Shown piece after piece: positions 35,325-46,862 of a stretch of DNA of 64,000 nt. Under the pieces are notes generated by a model. It saw only the letters and a program-made list of their open reading frames with translations, was not told where the DNA came from and searched no databases. Position numbers and translations under genes: made by a program. Each line of letters begins with the position of its first letter. The stretch's first letter is position 1. Source of the DNA: Prostheceraeus crozeri (taxonomy: Eukaryota > Platyhelminthes > Polycladida > Euryleptidae); the NCBI GenBank assembly GCA_907163375.1, contig CAJQUW010012544.1, positions 62,001-126,000 of the forward strand. The letters run 5' to 3'.

Positions 35325-35431
35325 TCGCGATGATAATTCATCAGCAAACAGACCTGCAGTCAATTACGTTTCGCAGACCCACGGGCCGTCTGTGGCCTCC
35401 AAGTACGGACTACCGCGTCCTGCATCTACTG
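35325..35431 (+). CDS. Possible exon, unknown gene
   Basis: A stretch of raised GC with an open plus frame (NYVSQTHGPSVASKYGLPRP and a few more residues) ends at a strong donor, ACTG|GTAAGTTTT (35431/35432, phase 1). The acceptor is unclear: ATCAAAG at 35324 is one option, but its pyrimidine tract is weak. The Ser/Pro/basic composition resembles low-complexity microtubule-binding regions, though that is only an impression. It lies antisense inside the SLMAP 26-kb intron. No partner exon was found. It could be a chance open frame with a good donor. Confidence 0.25.
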
Positions 35432-35901
35432 GTAAGTTTTAGCCAGCGGCACTGGGGATAAAACATGGAAGCTCGTACTCAGCATTCTGAATACATTACT
35501 TAATACCTCAGCCAGTTGGTGTGTGATGGAGATTTCCGCATGGGAAGGGATAAATTTTCGTGTATTTCTTTGACTGTAACATCATCTTAAACGACTATTC
35601 TCTCATGAAAACGCATAGAATTCCAAGTCTCTAGATGAAAATTAGGATAATACATATTATAAACCGGATTTTCTTTCTGCTGTTTTTCAGGATTTCTAAT
35701 TCTATCATCACAAGTGAGACATTTCTTCTCTAAAAGCTTACATTCTGACTTCACATAAATATGATTTTGATATATTGATGCACCCTGGTCGGTTGGCCTC
35801 ATGTTAATATATCAATCATGCCTAGATTTTGAAAGCATCAATGAGTTGTAAAGCCGAGGCTGTAAGGATCATTGATGCTTGAAAAAGCTAGGAATGATTA
35901 C

Positions 35902-38900
35902 TAGTCAAAAGTCAAAAGTCAAAAATGTTTATTTCCAAGAACATTGGAAAACAGGAGCTTATGTGTGCTCACATACATAAAAAACATAGTTTGATGGCAG
36001 AAAACAGCGTGCGGTCGGTGTTGTTAAAATATATTCTGAACAGGAAGGAGAGGAGAATTGACGAAAATAAATTTCCAGATTTTTCATATTATTGATAGTT
36101 GATTTTCCTTAGTTCGCGTTCGCAAGTTGTTTGCTTTTTTGAGAAAACCTCGATTTGGATTGTACCAGTTTTGTGAGTTAAAAAATTCATCAATATTCTG
36201 CAATTCTGTTGTATGGCTACAGTTGCATAAACAAAGGCTCTGTTTTTGCTCGTAAATGATGATATAGTGATTTCTTCATGAAATGATACAGAGTCCTCCA
36301 CTTTCGAATTATCACATAGCTCACATAAACGCTCTTAATATCGCAGTCGATTTGTTAACTGCAATTAAAAATCTATTATGGATTTTATGTTCGAATTTTA
36401 ATTAAATTATTGATGTCATTGTATATTCAATATCAAAATTAAGATATCATTTCATAGTATTCTGCAAAACCACCATAATTTCTACAAAAAAAAAAAAAAA
36501 AAAAAAATAATTCAGGCCAGAATGTCTATCTTTTGCTGTAGATATCCATTTTTCTCGATGTTAATGGGTCACTCGTTCCTTTGCAATTCGTTAATATTTT
36601 CCTTTGTCCAGCCGTTACCTGTTCGTCCCATAGATTTGTCAGGCTGGTTTTTGTACGTAACTGCCTAATTCGCCAGCACCAAGTATATCATATTTCATGA
36701 CCATGCATAGTCATATTTAGATATATTTCATATATACTTCTCTTATCAAACTTCTTTCATTCTCGTAATTATTCGTGAAATGAGCATCCAATAGCTGCCT
36801 TCGGAGAACATGAGCATCCATAGGACATATTCCAAATTCACCAAAGAGAGAAATATTTAGTGTAGTCAGCTTTAGATGGTAATATTTTTGTAAAATTGAT
36901 ATTGAATTTGATCTAAACTTTTTTAAATTATTAAAGAAACAGAATTCGGCACAGTACTTTTCATTTTTGAAAACGTAAGCATCTCAAATGTATTCTTTAA
37001 AATATCTCAGTAATTTCTGTTTAGCTTCAGCTGTTTAGCTGATAGATAAGAGCTTGCTTATTGTTAGTTGTCAATTGTTCCAAATGAAATTTGTTACTTT
37101 TTGTATCCAAATTCAACTTACTGTATTTTGTCACCTATTCTATTTCATCATGAACGATGTAAGAAAGATGTAATTCTGTCTATTTTTATAGCTATATTGT
37201 GAGTCATGATTTTCATTATATCATAATTAATGCTAAGGCCTTTATGTGTACAATATTTGTAACGAAATTAAATTGACTTTTTCAAACATGCCTGCTTTCG
37301 TCATGAGCAATATGTCATCCGCATATATGACGATGACATTTCCAAATCAAATAGTCTTACTGTGTCAATTTATCATTTGTTATCATTTAGATATCAATAA
37401 GTCAAAAATGTAAATACTGAATAAAGTTGGTGATAGAACATCTCCCTGTGGAATACCATTTTCAAGTTGCCAGGATTGTGTTTCTTTGCCACATGTAAAT
37501 TTTGTATTCTTTATTGATAATGGTGCTTAGATCAATGACAAAACTTTAACTTTCGGGCAATCAAACTTTTAAACTTATCAGTCATCTTCTTTTCGGATCA
37601 AAATCAAAAGCCAAATCAAATAAAAGAAACATAGGAAATATGGTTTGTTTTAAGATTCTTATAAATTTGCATTGTTTCCTTGCTAATCAGCCCTTATCGG
37701 AACTTCCCTTCCCTTTTTAAAAACCGGTTTGGTTCTTCTTACTAACGTTATTTTTCCATTAACCAATTGTTGAGTCGCAATATTCTAATCAGAGTCAGAA
37801 TCTTCTATTATGCAGGGATTTTAGGGTTGATATATCGATACCCCTGGAGGGGGTATTTGGATCAGCTCTACTTTCCTGTTTTGAATATTTCCAACATACT
37901 TCACTTCTCCAAGGAATTTGCATTCTATCATTATAGTACATGCTATACAGCGATTCTAGAGATCAATTGTTCTCGTCTTCGATATTTTAATGCTTCATAA
38001 GTTATTCTGTCAGGGCCCTAGTTTTCTGTGACTTGGATTTTTTAAGAGCATATACAATTTCAGTTTTGTTTAATTCTATTATTTCAGATTATCCCGCTTT
38101 TACTTGGCTTGCAATTGGTTTGGTAAAACTGTTGTAAGACAAAAACATTGTACTACTTGATACCTTTAAGTCATTAGCTACAATGTAGGATAAAAATCTT
38201 AAGCCACATTTACCATTTGTTTTTAGTTTTTTTAACGTGTTATTTTCATTTATCCTGTTGCCAATGTTCTCTATGATCATTATTTTTTTCTTGCATTCTT
38301 AAATTCTTAATTTCTTTATCATTCCAATCTTTCTTTCCGCTTTCACTTTCTATTTAAGATTCTTGTACTTTCCATTAGTCAACATAAATTTTCAGCTGTT
38401 GGAATTTTTCCATTGGATTCTTCCCTATCTATTAACATTTTCTAAATTTCGTGTTTCATTTGAAAGAACATTTTCGAGTTGGCTTTTTGACATGTTTTAT
38501 GCAAATCGAATTAATGTTGCTTAGTTCATTTATAGATATTTTCAACCGAAAGATCGTTTTTCAAAATATGTTTGTTTAGGCCCTTTACATCTTTCAATTA
38601 AAACCTTTTATGTTAAAGCTATTTTTCATATCGCTTTTCCATTTATGAGGTTTGATTACTTTGGTATTTGGATGGCAATGATGATCCAGATTTATTTGTA
38701 TCTCCAACTTCTGATATAAATTTTATTTTTAATTCTATTTATCATTGAGAGTGATCCGGTATATGGAACGGTTCCATGATTTGAAGATTAAGATTATTTA
38801 CCAATACTTCCGATGCGTTAAGAAAGTCAAATTACTGATTACGTATCTCCTTCCCCCTCCCCTTTTTCTTTTTTAATTCCTTTCCCCCCCCCCCACCCCC

Positions 38901-39660
38901 TTCTTTTCTTATCCATATAATTCTTTTTTCAAAGAAGTTTCCCCCTCCTTTTTTCTCTAGTCATTTTGAGTTCTATAATACGTGGCATCTACCCCGAATT
39001 ATTTTCTAACTACATTTCGCAATTATCAAAGAAGTTTCATTACAAAAGTTAATTAAATGTCGGCCATTGGATATTTCAACACGTCATCTGACTTTTGTTT
39101 CTTGAAGTGTACAAGTGGACATAGTTTGTTCAGTTTGCCAATACGCCCTTGAAATCCCCCGCTCATTATTATGTTTTCCATTCTAAAATTGGATCATGTA
39201 TTGCTTACTATTTTCATTATATTTTCTGTCTTTGTATTTTGTTCTATTATCAATCTACATAACAAACAATCAGGGAATATATGTCAGTTTTTATCCAAAT
39301 GATCGGATTTAATTTGAGTATTTGGAGATTTCCTTTTCTTTTAATCAAACTTCTCAATATCTCGCATAGAAATATCATCAGTTTCTTTTTATATATATCG
39401 AGTCACGCTTTTATTATTCTCCGCGATTGATGTTTTATTGGCTATGTCTGAAGAGAAATAAGATTTTTAAGCACCGGTTGAGCTTGGATAAGAGTCAAAT
39501 GTGTTTCTGTTAGACATAAGATATTAGAAAATAAAAATATATGTAAAAAATCCTCATTTTTTATTTTATCCTCATTTAATCCATTAATATTGACATAGAA
39601 TTTTCTATATTAGCATGCTGTTGTCTGTTTTTTCAGCATCAGTTATTTCCTCCTCTCTTC
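35902..39660 (-). pseudogene. Old full-length-like LINE (endonuclease + RT)
   Basis: On the minus strand an APE-type endonuclease start is visible at about 39620-39530 (NINGLNEDKIKN, then NILCLTETHLT). Next comes a linker, then RT blocks: TYEALKY near 37990, GIPQGDVLSPTLFSIYI near 37460 and VIYADDILLM near 37320. The 3' end is a TGACTTTTGAC repeat at 35902-35926 behind a 3' UTR. The order and spacing fit one I/jockey/L2-like LINE of about 3.7 kb. Many stops and shifts, an A22 run (36486-36507) and C-rich tracts (about 38860-38945) show long decay. No intact ORF1 was seen. Confidence 0.75.
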
Positions 39661-42278
39661 CTTCACTTCATCAAATAACGGTTATTATTGTAATTAGAAC
39701 GTGTTGAATGATTTGTGTAGCTGTTATCGTTTGTTCTATAATGAGTGTTTTGTTGTTAGCGTTTACTATTGTAATGAATGCGTACTATGATTCATGCACA
39801 TGTAGAAGTCTGTGGAAGTTTCCGGGTGCATACATAGATAGTGGTCTCTAATTCAGAAGACGGCAACAACGACGATTACACCACAGTAGCGGTCAATTCA
39901 CGTCATTTACACCACAGTTTTCTTACAGCTGTCGGTAGAAACTGTGGAATAAAATGTCATACACCGACAGTTTTAATCATAGAAATCTGATTGATTTCAA
40001 GGATTAAGTTCCATAGCGAAGACGTTTCTGCTTTTCTGTGTTGAAGAACGAGTTTATTAAAATACCACCGGCGACACTGATGCAGTTGCTGAGATATTTA
40101 TGATTTTGACGACCGTCCGTGGACCTCTTACAGCGTTGATATTTCTCGGACTGAAATACATATGTATATAACAGCATTCGTGTCCTGGCCATTACTGGAG
40201 GGTTGATCACACAGAAAGATAGCTATTGTTTGTCGACCATTATTGTGTTCAGCAGACGCTTATTGTGAATATAATAAACGGCTAAATGCGTACATGGTAC
40301 TTAATTATAGCTTAACTTCGTATAGAATTGTTCGATTTCAAAGCTATACCATTGAAGCATTGAATTCACTGTCACTAGGCCCATTGTCTATCAATCAGCA
40401 AGATAAACTTATGGCTAAGTGTGAATGACTTAGTATTCTAAAATCTTGGTGAAATTACATGAATTGCTAGATTTCTATGTCAGACATTCGATGTGGAGTA
40501 TAGATTTCTATGTGGAGTGCGTATAACATTAGACGGTAGCATAGTCACTAGACGGTGGTTATCTACTCACATTCATTCGCTACCAATTTCACTAGCATCA
40601 CATAGCATGTAGAATAGATATTGGTATCATTAAACAGTGGTTATCCACTCACTGTGAGGGTAAGGAACTGTGGTGTAACCTACAATTGTTGTTGGTTCGA
40701 CATCAATGAAATAATACCGCATAGCTTCCCTACAATAATACTTAACAATTGAGAAGACATTTAGGACGTGGGACAGTTAAGTCAGATTGCACATACTCGC
40801 ATCACCGAAAAATGGTACTTCCGATGATAAATGTAAGTCAGCGTTAGAATAATGATTTGTGAATAAATGCGCATCGTGTTGAAATGTGTGTAGTCATATT
40901 CTGGCAAACACAATGCATCACGACACGAAATAACTATCTCTGAAACTTTTCAGATAATGAGAAGATATGTGGCATGCTATTCGCAACATTGCCTTCCTTT
41001 AGGTTGACGTGAGAATTTCATTTTTATCATCTGTTACCAAGCTGCAAGTCTGTCAAGGTTCAAGTCTCTTTCATGTTTGTCCAAACAATTTTGGCAATAA
41101 ACAACTTATGACTTTAGCTGCTCACTATAGCAGAAGCCGTGATGTCACTTAAAAGACAATCATTTTGTCATTGTATGCCTTTTCAAACTGAAGTATTTAC
41201 AAAATGGATGTTATAGTGATAGAAGTACACAAAGATTGTCATTACTTTAAAACTCAGTCTTATTATAATAAGATCATTTTCTTAAGGGTGATCATGTCAC
41301 AAAATGCCTGCAGTCAATGAAAAAGCAAAGCATCGGAATCAAAGAAACTGATCAAAATTAAGTTTGAAGGATGTAAATGGGTCCACATTCATTTTCAGAT
41401 TCAAGAGATGACGCCTTGTCAATCATAAAATCATGCCGCTGAAAATTGAATGATAAACATCATATCTCAGCCAAAAAGTTCTCAATAAGATCTCAACTTT
41501 TCCTTGAACACTTGCAGTCACTTGCATGATAATGTAGTTCATGAAATTTCCTTGATCATCAGCTTAATTTCCGCTTAATTAAGATGTTGATTAGCCAATA
41601 TTCATTCTTTTTATATACAACTTGTTTCATATTACTTATAAAGTGGATTCATCTCGGTAGTATACAATCAAAGGAATAATTTACAAAAATTTAGGTTTTT
41701 AAAAACCGCTCAAATAATTTTTCGGGATGCAGGAACGTAATCTCTGCAAAAGAAAAAATCTTTTCATATAATCATTTTCACTGTATGCTTTTACTAACTC
41801 TGTGACCTGGACTACATACAAAGATGATATATTTCCGATTATAAGCTTACCAGCAGAAGCAGAACGTGACACATTGTATTATCTTATTTGGTTAAAGAAA
41901 ACTTACTTTTGACATTCAGTAATTTCAAAGTGAAGTACTTCAAAGTATTGATTTTATTCTTTCCCATTTCTTATCAAAATAAGAAGAATTAAGTTGCTAA
42001 CCTCTAAAGATGGCTTCGTCAAGCATTTTGAAATTAATTGGTTGTAAATCATGAAATTCTTAGTAACCCACATATTGCTATCCATTAGTCATCCTTAAAT
42101 ACAAAATTTAAAATTCCATTGTGAAAATTATCAATCAGACAATTTGATGATTGACAGTGAGAGTGTAATGTGTGATGTATTACAAATCATAAATGGATGT
42201 TGAAATAGACAATTAAAATTTGAATATCATGGGAATAGCGTTTTCAAAATTTACTATATCGCAACTTCTCATTTCTAG
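39661..42278. other. Unassigned sequence upstream of the lectin gene
   Basis: No gene found. ACACCACAGT is repeated around 39878-39918, and the 40460-40590 segment has short imprecise repeats (AGATTTCTATGT, TAGACGGT). The promoter of the gene at 42360 presumably lies near the right end. TACTATATC at about 42252 is AT-rich but is not a confident TATA box. Confidence 0.35.
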
Positions 42279-42359
42279 TAATGGACTTTATAATTTGTAT
42301 TAAAAGTTTCTCTATCTCACGCAATCGACACTTCATCTGGACTTCACATCAGCGTCATC

Positions 42360-43103
42360 ATGTCTCCTCTGCAAATCATCTCCACTCTCTTCTGGTCACT
42401 CATTTTGTCCTTCATAACTCAAGGACTGGCACAAAGCAGCTGCCTTTTGCCTTTCGAATTGATACACGGAGTCTGTCTCAATTGGACGACGACCGTCACA
42501 CTCAATTGGTGTGACTCACAAGCCTTCTGTACAGAAATCAACGGAGAATTGGTTCATGGTCACAATGCTGTCAGCTTGAGTGGCAAGTTTCTGAACGGCT
42601 TACTTTTTTGGATTGGATTGACGGATCTTCTTCACGAAAGACGGACAAACAGAAGTGGATGGCAATGGACAAATGGAGCAATTGAGCCGAACTCGGATCT
42701 TCTAAATTGGCATGAGTATCAATTTGAATCAGATTTCTATGATTACATTGCATATAAGTATCCTTACTTTTACAAGCTTCCCGGAACATGGCAGTTCTAT
42801 CCCCTCTGCCAGTTTCGAAATGCAACAGAAACAGCAAACAAACGGAGCTATCGTTTCAAGAAAGTCCAAGTCGCTGTATTTGCTGACAAAGATGAATACG
42901 CAGCAGATGGAGGCTGCACTCAGAGAATTGAAGGAGTTAAAAGGCCAATGTTGTGCGCCAAAGAATGTTCTTCACAGAAGCATCAGTGGTGTGTGGCCTT
43001 TTACCACCATGAAGAGAAAGGCTTGTGTCAGCTTGTTCTCTACACTGATCAGAGTTTGGATCTGGGCGATGGACAAGGATGGAGCAAGTACGTGAGAGAG
43101 TGA
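42360..43103 (+). CDS. Secreted C-type-lectin-like / PAN-like protein
   Basis: A 247-residue protein from one uninterrupted coding exon. Residues 1-24 form a signal peptide with a hydrophobic core (LFWSLILSF). Residues 28-152 are a C-type-lectin-like domain: C28, C39, C51, C57 (AFC-x4-GEL), FWIGLTD at 83-89, WQWTNG at 101-106, NW at 116-117 and PLCQF at 148-152. The usual WND and second loop cysteine are absent, and EPN (109-111) sits outside its normal place, so calcium-dependent sugar binding is doubtful. Residues 181-245 resemble a PAN/apple domain (C186, C199, C203, WCVAFYH with C211, C223). N-glycosylation sequons lie at N41, N97 and N154. The first ATG near the signal peptide is the natural start. 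TTTCTAG at 42272-42278 could be an acceptor for a 5' UTR intron or a trans-splice site. It is nested antisense in the SLMAP intron. The role is unknown; recognition or adhesion outside the cell is inference. Confidence 0.85.
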   Translation: MSPLQIISTLFWSLILSFITQGLAQSSCLLPFELIHGVCLNWTTTVTLNWCDSQAFCTEINGELVHGHNAVSLSGKFLNGLLFWIGLTDLLHERRTNRSGWQWTNGAIEPNSDLLNWHEYQFESDFYDYIAYKYPYFYKLPGTWQFYPLCQFRNATETANKRSYRFKKVQVAVFADKDEYAADGGCTQRIEGVKRPMLCAKECSSQKHQWCVAFYHHEEKGLCQLVLYTDQSLDLGDGQGWSKYVRE

Positions 43104-43276
43104 AGATGTCGATGAAAAAACATTTCTGCGTTGTTGCTTTGTTGTGTTGACAAGATTGATATTCTGACAGTTGTCAGTTCTCATCGACACTGATACATTG
43201 ACTTTCCTTGCTTTGAATTTCACAGACAATCTTTTTTTCCTCTGTGAGCACAAATGCTTGAGTATAAAGTGTCATG

Positions 43277-43282
43277 AATAAA
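43277..43282 (+). promoter_or_regulatory. Poly(A) signal of the lectin/PAN gene
   Basis: AATAAA lies 174 bp after the stop codon at 43103, preceded by an AT-rich 3' UTR and followed by a GT-rich stretch. It is the first canonical signal downstream. Confidence 0.65.
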
Positions 43283-44180
43283 CCGGTACATTGTAACCTC
43301 GGTCGCTTTCACAGAGAATTTGGTTATAGCGAGCAATAGCAGCAAGTTCCAATAAAGATCGTGTGCCATCCATAAGACATCAGCCTCGGGCATTGCGAAT
43401 ACGGGTCCTGAGAGCAGTCTAGTTATAGCGAACTTATGTTTCTGTCACAACTCGCATTGCAAGTTGTAAGGTGTGAGTGATCATACAGATATTTCAAGGA
43501 ATTTCGTGCTTCCGTTGTCTGTGGACATTTTTCTAAGCAGATGTTTTCTTGGAAGATCAGCATGGACTATTAAACTGCGAAACAAGTCAGAAATTCGGCA
43601 ATATATGTGGTCTACGTACATGAAACTGACTAAGAATATAACATAAAAGGGTCGCATGACAGACTCAAAACACCATAACGGCCATATTTATCACTACTCC
43701 GAGAATGATTTATTCAGCTTCCAATTCTAACGAAAACCGATCGACAACCGACATCTAAAGGCGTTCAGAGTTTAATAGAAGCACTAACTACTGCGCTATA
43801 CGTAGATAAGGCTATTTTAATGGCGCAGTGGGAAGGGTCTGTTCTTGCGATCATTCGATCATGTGATCGAGTCCGCACTCGAATATCGCAAAAATGTAGC
43901 GAGAAAAGCCAGGCGTCAGGAAAAGGCAAATTAAAAAATAATGAAGCAAGTTTTTAAATGGGTTTTTACACATACCATCAACAGGAGTGAATGCAAAGTT
44001 TGGATACAGGAATTCTCTTTTAAATGTGTCGAAGAGCATTAGACTCATTGTCTAATTGGTATTTGTAGTCTTATATTGCATGCCGTGCATAATACGACTA
44101 TCAAAGTGTCACCTTTCTGGTCATACAATGTAGAATATAGTAGGTTAGACCGAAAGGTTCCTATAATCCTATATGTATTG
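43283..44180. other. Unassigned intronic sequence
   Basis: No gene. Nothing recognised apart from short open frames. Confidence 0.3.
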
Positions 44181-44345
44181 ATAACCACTGCGCCACGGAG
44201 ACCACTAAACCACTAGCTTGGCCACTAGTCCACGCTGACGGTTCAAAAGGGATGCGAGTGAAGGCAGAAGTCATCTCTAAGTGATATCGAAAGCTTGCTG
44301 TGATATTATTATTGACAGAATGCTACCAGCATTGACATTGTAGCG
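44181..44345. mobile_element. SINE-A and SINE-B fragments, rearranged
   Basis: 44181-44205 is the complement of the SINE-A head (CACTGCGCCACGGAGACCAC). From 44225 a minus-strand SINE-B fragment follows (CCACGCTGACGGTTCAAAAG). The TATTATTATTGACAGAATGC stretch recurs at 44583. Confidence 0.55.
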
Positions 44346-44370
44346 AGACAACTCGTCTCCAACGCGGACT

Positions 44371-44560
44371 TCGTTCGATTCCTAAATAGAATGACAGCTA
44401 TTAAGTCAATACAAGACATCAACACCCTTGATTCCCCGACCGCACTCGCCCGACCTAGGAATCGAACCGAAGTCCGCGGTGGGGACGAGCTCCCACCTTC
44501 TTTACTAGGCCACGCTGACGGTTCGAAAGGAATGCGAGTGAAGGCAGAAGTCATCTCTAA
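44371..44560 (-). mobile_element. SINE-B, tRNA-derived copy
   Basis: Minus-strand copy with A-box region GCGTGGCCTAGTAAAGAAGG, B box GGTTCGATTCC, body GGGGAATCAAGGGTGTTG and 5' extension GATGACTTCTGCCTTCACTC. Confidence 0.65.
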
Positions 44561-44604
44561 GTGATGTCGACAGCTGATTGTCCTATTATTATTGACAGAA
44601 TGCT

Positions 44605-44770
44605 ACCAGCATTCATGCATTCACTCGCATTCCTTTTCAACCGTCAGCATAGCCTAGTGAAGAAGGTGCGAGCTCGTCTCCACCGCGGACTTCGGTTCGA
44701 TTCCTGCGTAAGGCGAGTGTGGTCTTTCTCTTTAGATATTCAATAAACCTGTGGGTGACATTTGTTGTCA
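44605..44770 (+). mobile_element. SINE-B, tRNA-derived copy
   Basis: Plus-strand copy facing away from the one at 44371-44560. It has the tRNA-like head at about 44640-44705 and the tail CTCTTTAGATATTCAATAAA. The inner body is shortened: GGCGAGTGTGG joins the tail directly. Confidence 0.65.
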
Positions 44771-45786
44771 ATATATATGGAATATACAGGAAAAAACCGG
44801 TTATTTAGAAAGTCATAGAAAACACATAAAAACATTTTTCCATCTCTACTTGCTGTGAAAGATCTTGGCCGCTGTGAAGCAGGAGTCGCCAATGCCGAAT
44901 GAAAATGAAAACAAGCCTTGTGTTATCAACAGCGCACTTGAGCGTCACTTTATCGTCGTTTTCAATTATTTGTGATATTTTGAAAGATCAGGTGCGAAGT
45001 GAAGAAAAATTTCGACGCAGGTCAAATCTTCCCTTTAATTATTTGTGACAAGGAAAACAAATTTGACTATACCAAAGAACGCACTTCGGAATGCTTCGAA
45101 TCTTGTCAACTTTCCGACTGATGAAAAGAGTGTTAGTTTTTCACAACTATGGAGGGCGTCAGCACTTGCCAATTCAAAGAGGAATTTCATCAAGCAATGA
45201 AAGAGTTCGCAAGTGCAACGTTTATCTTTATTGCGCTCAGTTCCAAATAGGTCTTAATGAATTTTGTACAAGCGATGCACCCGAAACAAATTCGCCTTTC
45301 AATTCTTAGAACTGATACTCATAAAGCCGTTCAAATCCATGTCAACCTCTTCCTATACATTAGTAGTTGATCGTAAAATTATTTTCAAAGTCTTGGCGAT
45401 GAGGTCAGTGGACCTTCATGAGGTAATAAATGGTGAGATAACATCAAACAGCCGATGGAAAGTGTTTCAGAGATAACAATTGTTGAAGGTAAAAAATTCA
45501 TTAAATAATGCTTCGAATATTTCGTTTCATTCTTTCATCTGTACCGCGAAACAGTGGTCAGCATGATGATATCAAATGAAAGTTTGAAGAAACGTTCGGA
45601 ATTTAGGGTCATGCATAGAGGATACGGAAATTCAACTTATAGAACAATACTGTGAAAGCAAGTATTTCGTCACTTAAATAGAAACATGAGACATTTGAGA
45701 CCGCAAAGCGTGTGTGACAGGGACAGAGAGAGTGGATGCAACTGAATCATTGATTAAGACTAAATAGTGAAGTCTGAGATACAACT
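44771..45786. other. Unassigned intronic sequence
   Basis: Short plus-strand frames (45091-45309 and 45264-45476) without recognisable domains. No splice evidence. Confidence 0.3.
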
Positions 45787-45947
45787 GTGGTCTCCGTGGC
45801 ACAGTGGTTAAGTGCTTGGCCTAGCAATCCCTTGGTCCGGAGGTCGAGCCCCGAGAGTGTCATTGGAAGTCGTCAGGAAGGGCATCCGGACTAAAAGCAC
45901 AACAACGCTCTAGAACAGTCTGATTATGTCAGCACCGTCCAAGGCCC
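45787..45947 (+). mobile_element. SINE-A, tRNA-derived copy
   Basis: Good head (GTCTCCGTGGCACAGTGGTT), B box GAGGTCGAGCCCC and most of the body. It stops after CACCGTCCAAGGCCC. Confidence 0.8.
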
Positions 45948-46160
45948 TTTTCATTGAGACACTGTGAAAATCATAAGAAGTCTATGAGGATCAAGTATGT
46001 CCCCATATGAATACTTGAAATAATTTGAAGCATAAAGGTTGGTTATACTGAGAGCACACGAAACGTCAAGCCAAACTACTAATACCAAGATATCAGAAGG
46101 CGGTAAACTAATAAGCCTCGAGTAAAGGCAGGATTCATTTACCTTCATTTCTTACATCAT

Positions 46161-46252
46161 GCGAGTGGCACAGTGGTTAAGAGCTTGGCGTAGCGATCTT
46201 CCGGTCCAGAGGTCGAGCCCCGAAAATGTCAGGAAGAGCATTCGGACTAAAA
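46161..46252 (+). mobile_element. SINE-A, 3'-truncated copy
   Basis: Contains GTGGCACAGTGGTTAAGAGC and GAGGTCGAGCCCC. The body is cut short after GAGCATTCGGACTAAAAG. Lies 214 bp after the preceding copy, in the same orientation. Confidence 0.7.
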
Positions 46253-46769
46253 GAAGTTTAAGAGACGCCACGAATCTATCGGAGAACTGAGACGACTAAA
46301 ACTCGTCACGTGATGCCTAAGAACAGCGGGAAAGGAGAAACAGACGAAACTATCAAAGCAGAGTTAACTGATCCTCGAGCAGCAAGATTTTCGGTCAATT
46401 GACTTGATGAGCATCTTCATGAACTAAATTCCGACAAAGCGGTCGATTGGAAGACAGTTTGTGAACAGCAACTTCCTTTTTACACAAGATGAAACAAATT
46501 CTCTGCGACAGATCAAACCCATCAAGAAAATGACTCCCAGCACTCTATCCTGTCAAGTCGAAAGACTCAAGTATCTGGTTGAAAGAACGATAATGGATAA
46601 GGCCATCCACGCCTCTGAGAAGTATGATTGACGCGGAAAGTGAAGTCTTGATCAATTTCCTTCATAAACTAGCTCATGCGATACACGACTTTCATAACAT
46701 TGTAGAAAGCGAGGAAAACCTAATGCAAACTGACGATTTTAACACTGAATTATTGCAAACAGAAGCAAC
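46253..46769. other. Unassigned sequence
   Basis: Slightly GC-richer than its surroundings and partly open in several frames, but interrupted by stops. No domain recognised. A decayed element is possible. Confidence 0.3.
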
Positions 46770-46862
46770 ATTTTAAAGCCGAAGCACGGAGTCGAACCCC
46801 ACGGAAAATAGTGTGAACCTTGGCGGTGGCAAAAGTAACGCTATTCCCACTTTTCCACCTAA
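46770..46862 (-). repeat. tRNA-like sequence
   Basis: On the minus strand GGGGTTCGACTCCGTG is a good B box/T arm, and an A-box-like GGTGGAAAAGTGGGAATAGC lies about 65 bp upstream. No acceptor-stem pairing is evident. It appears once in the window. Confidence 0.3.
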
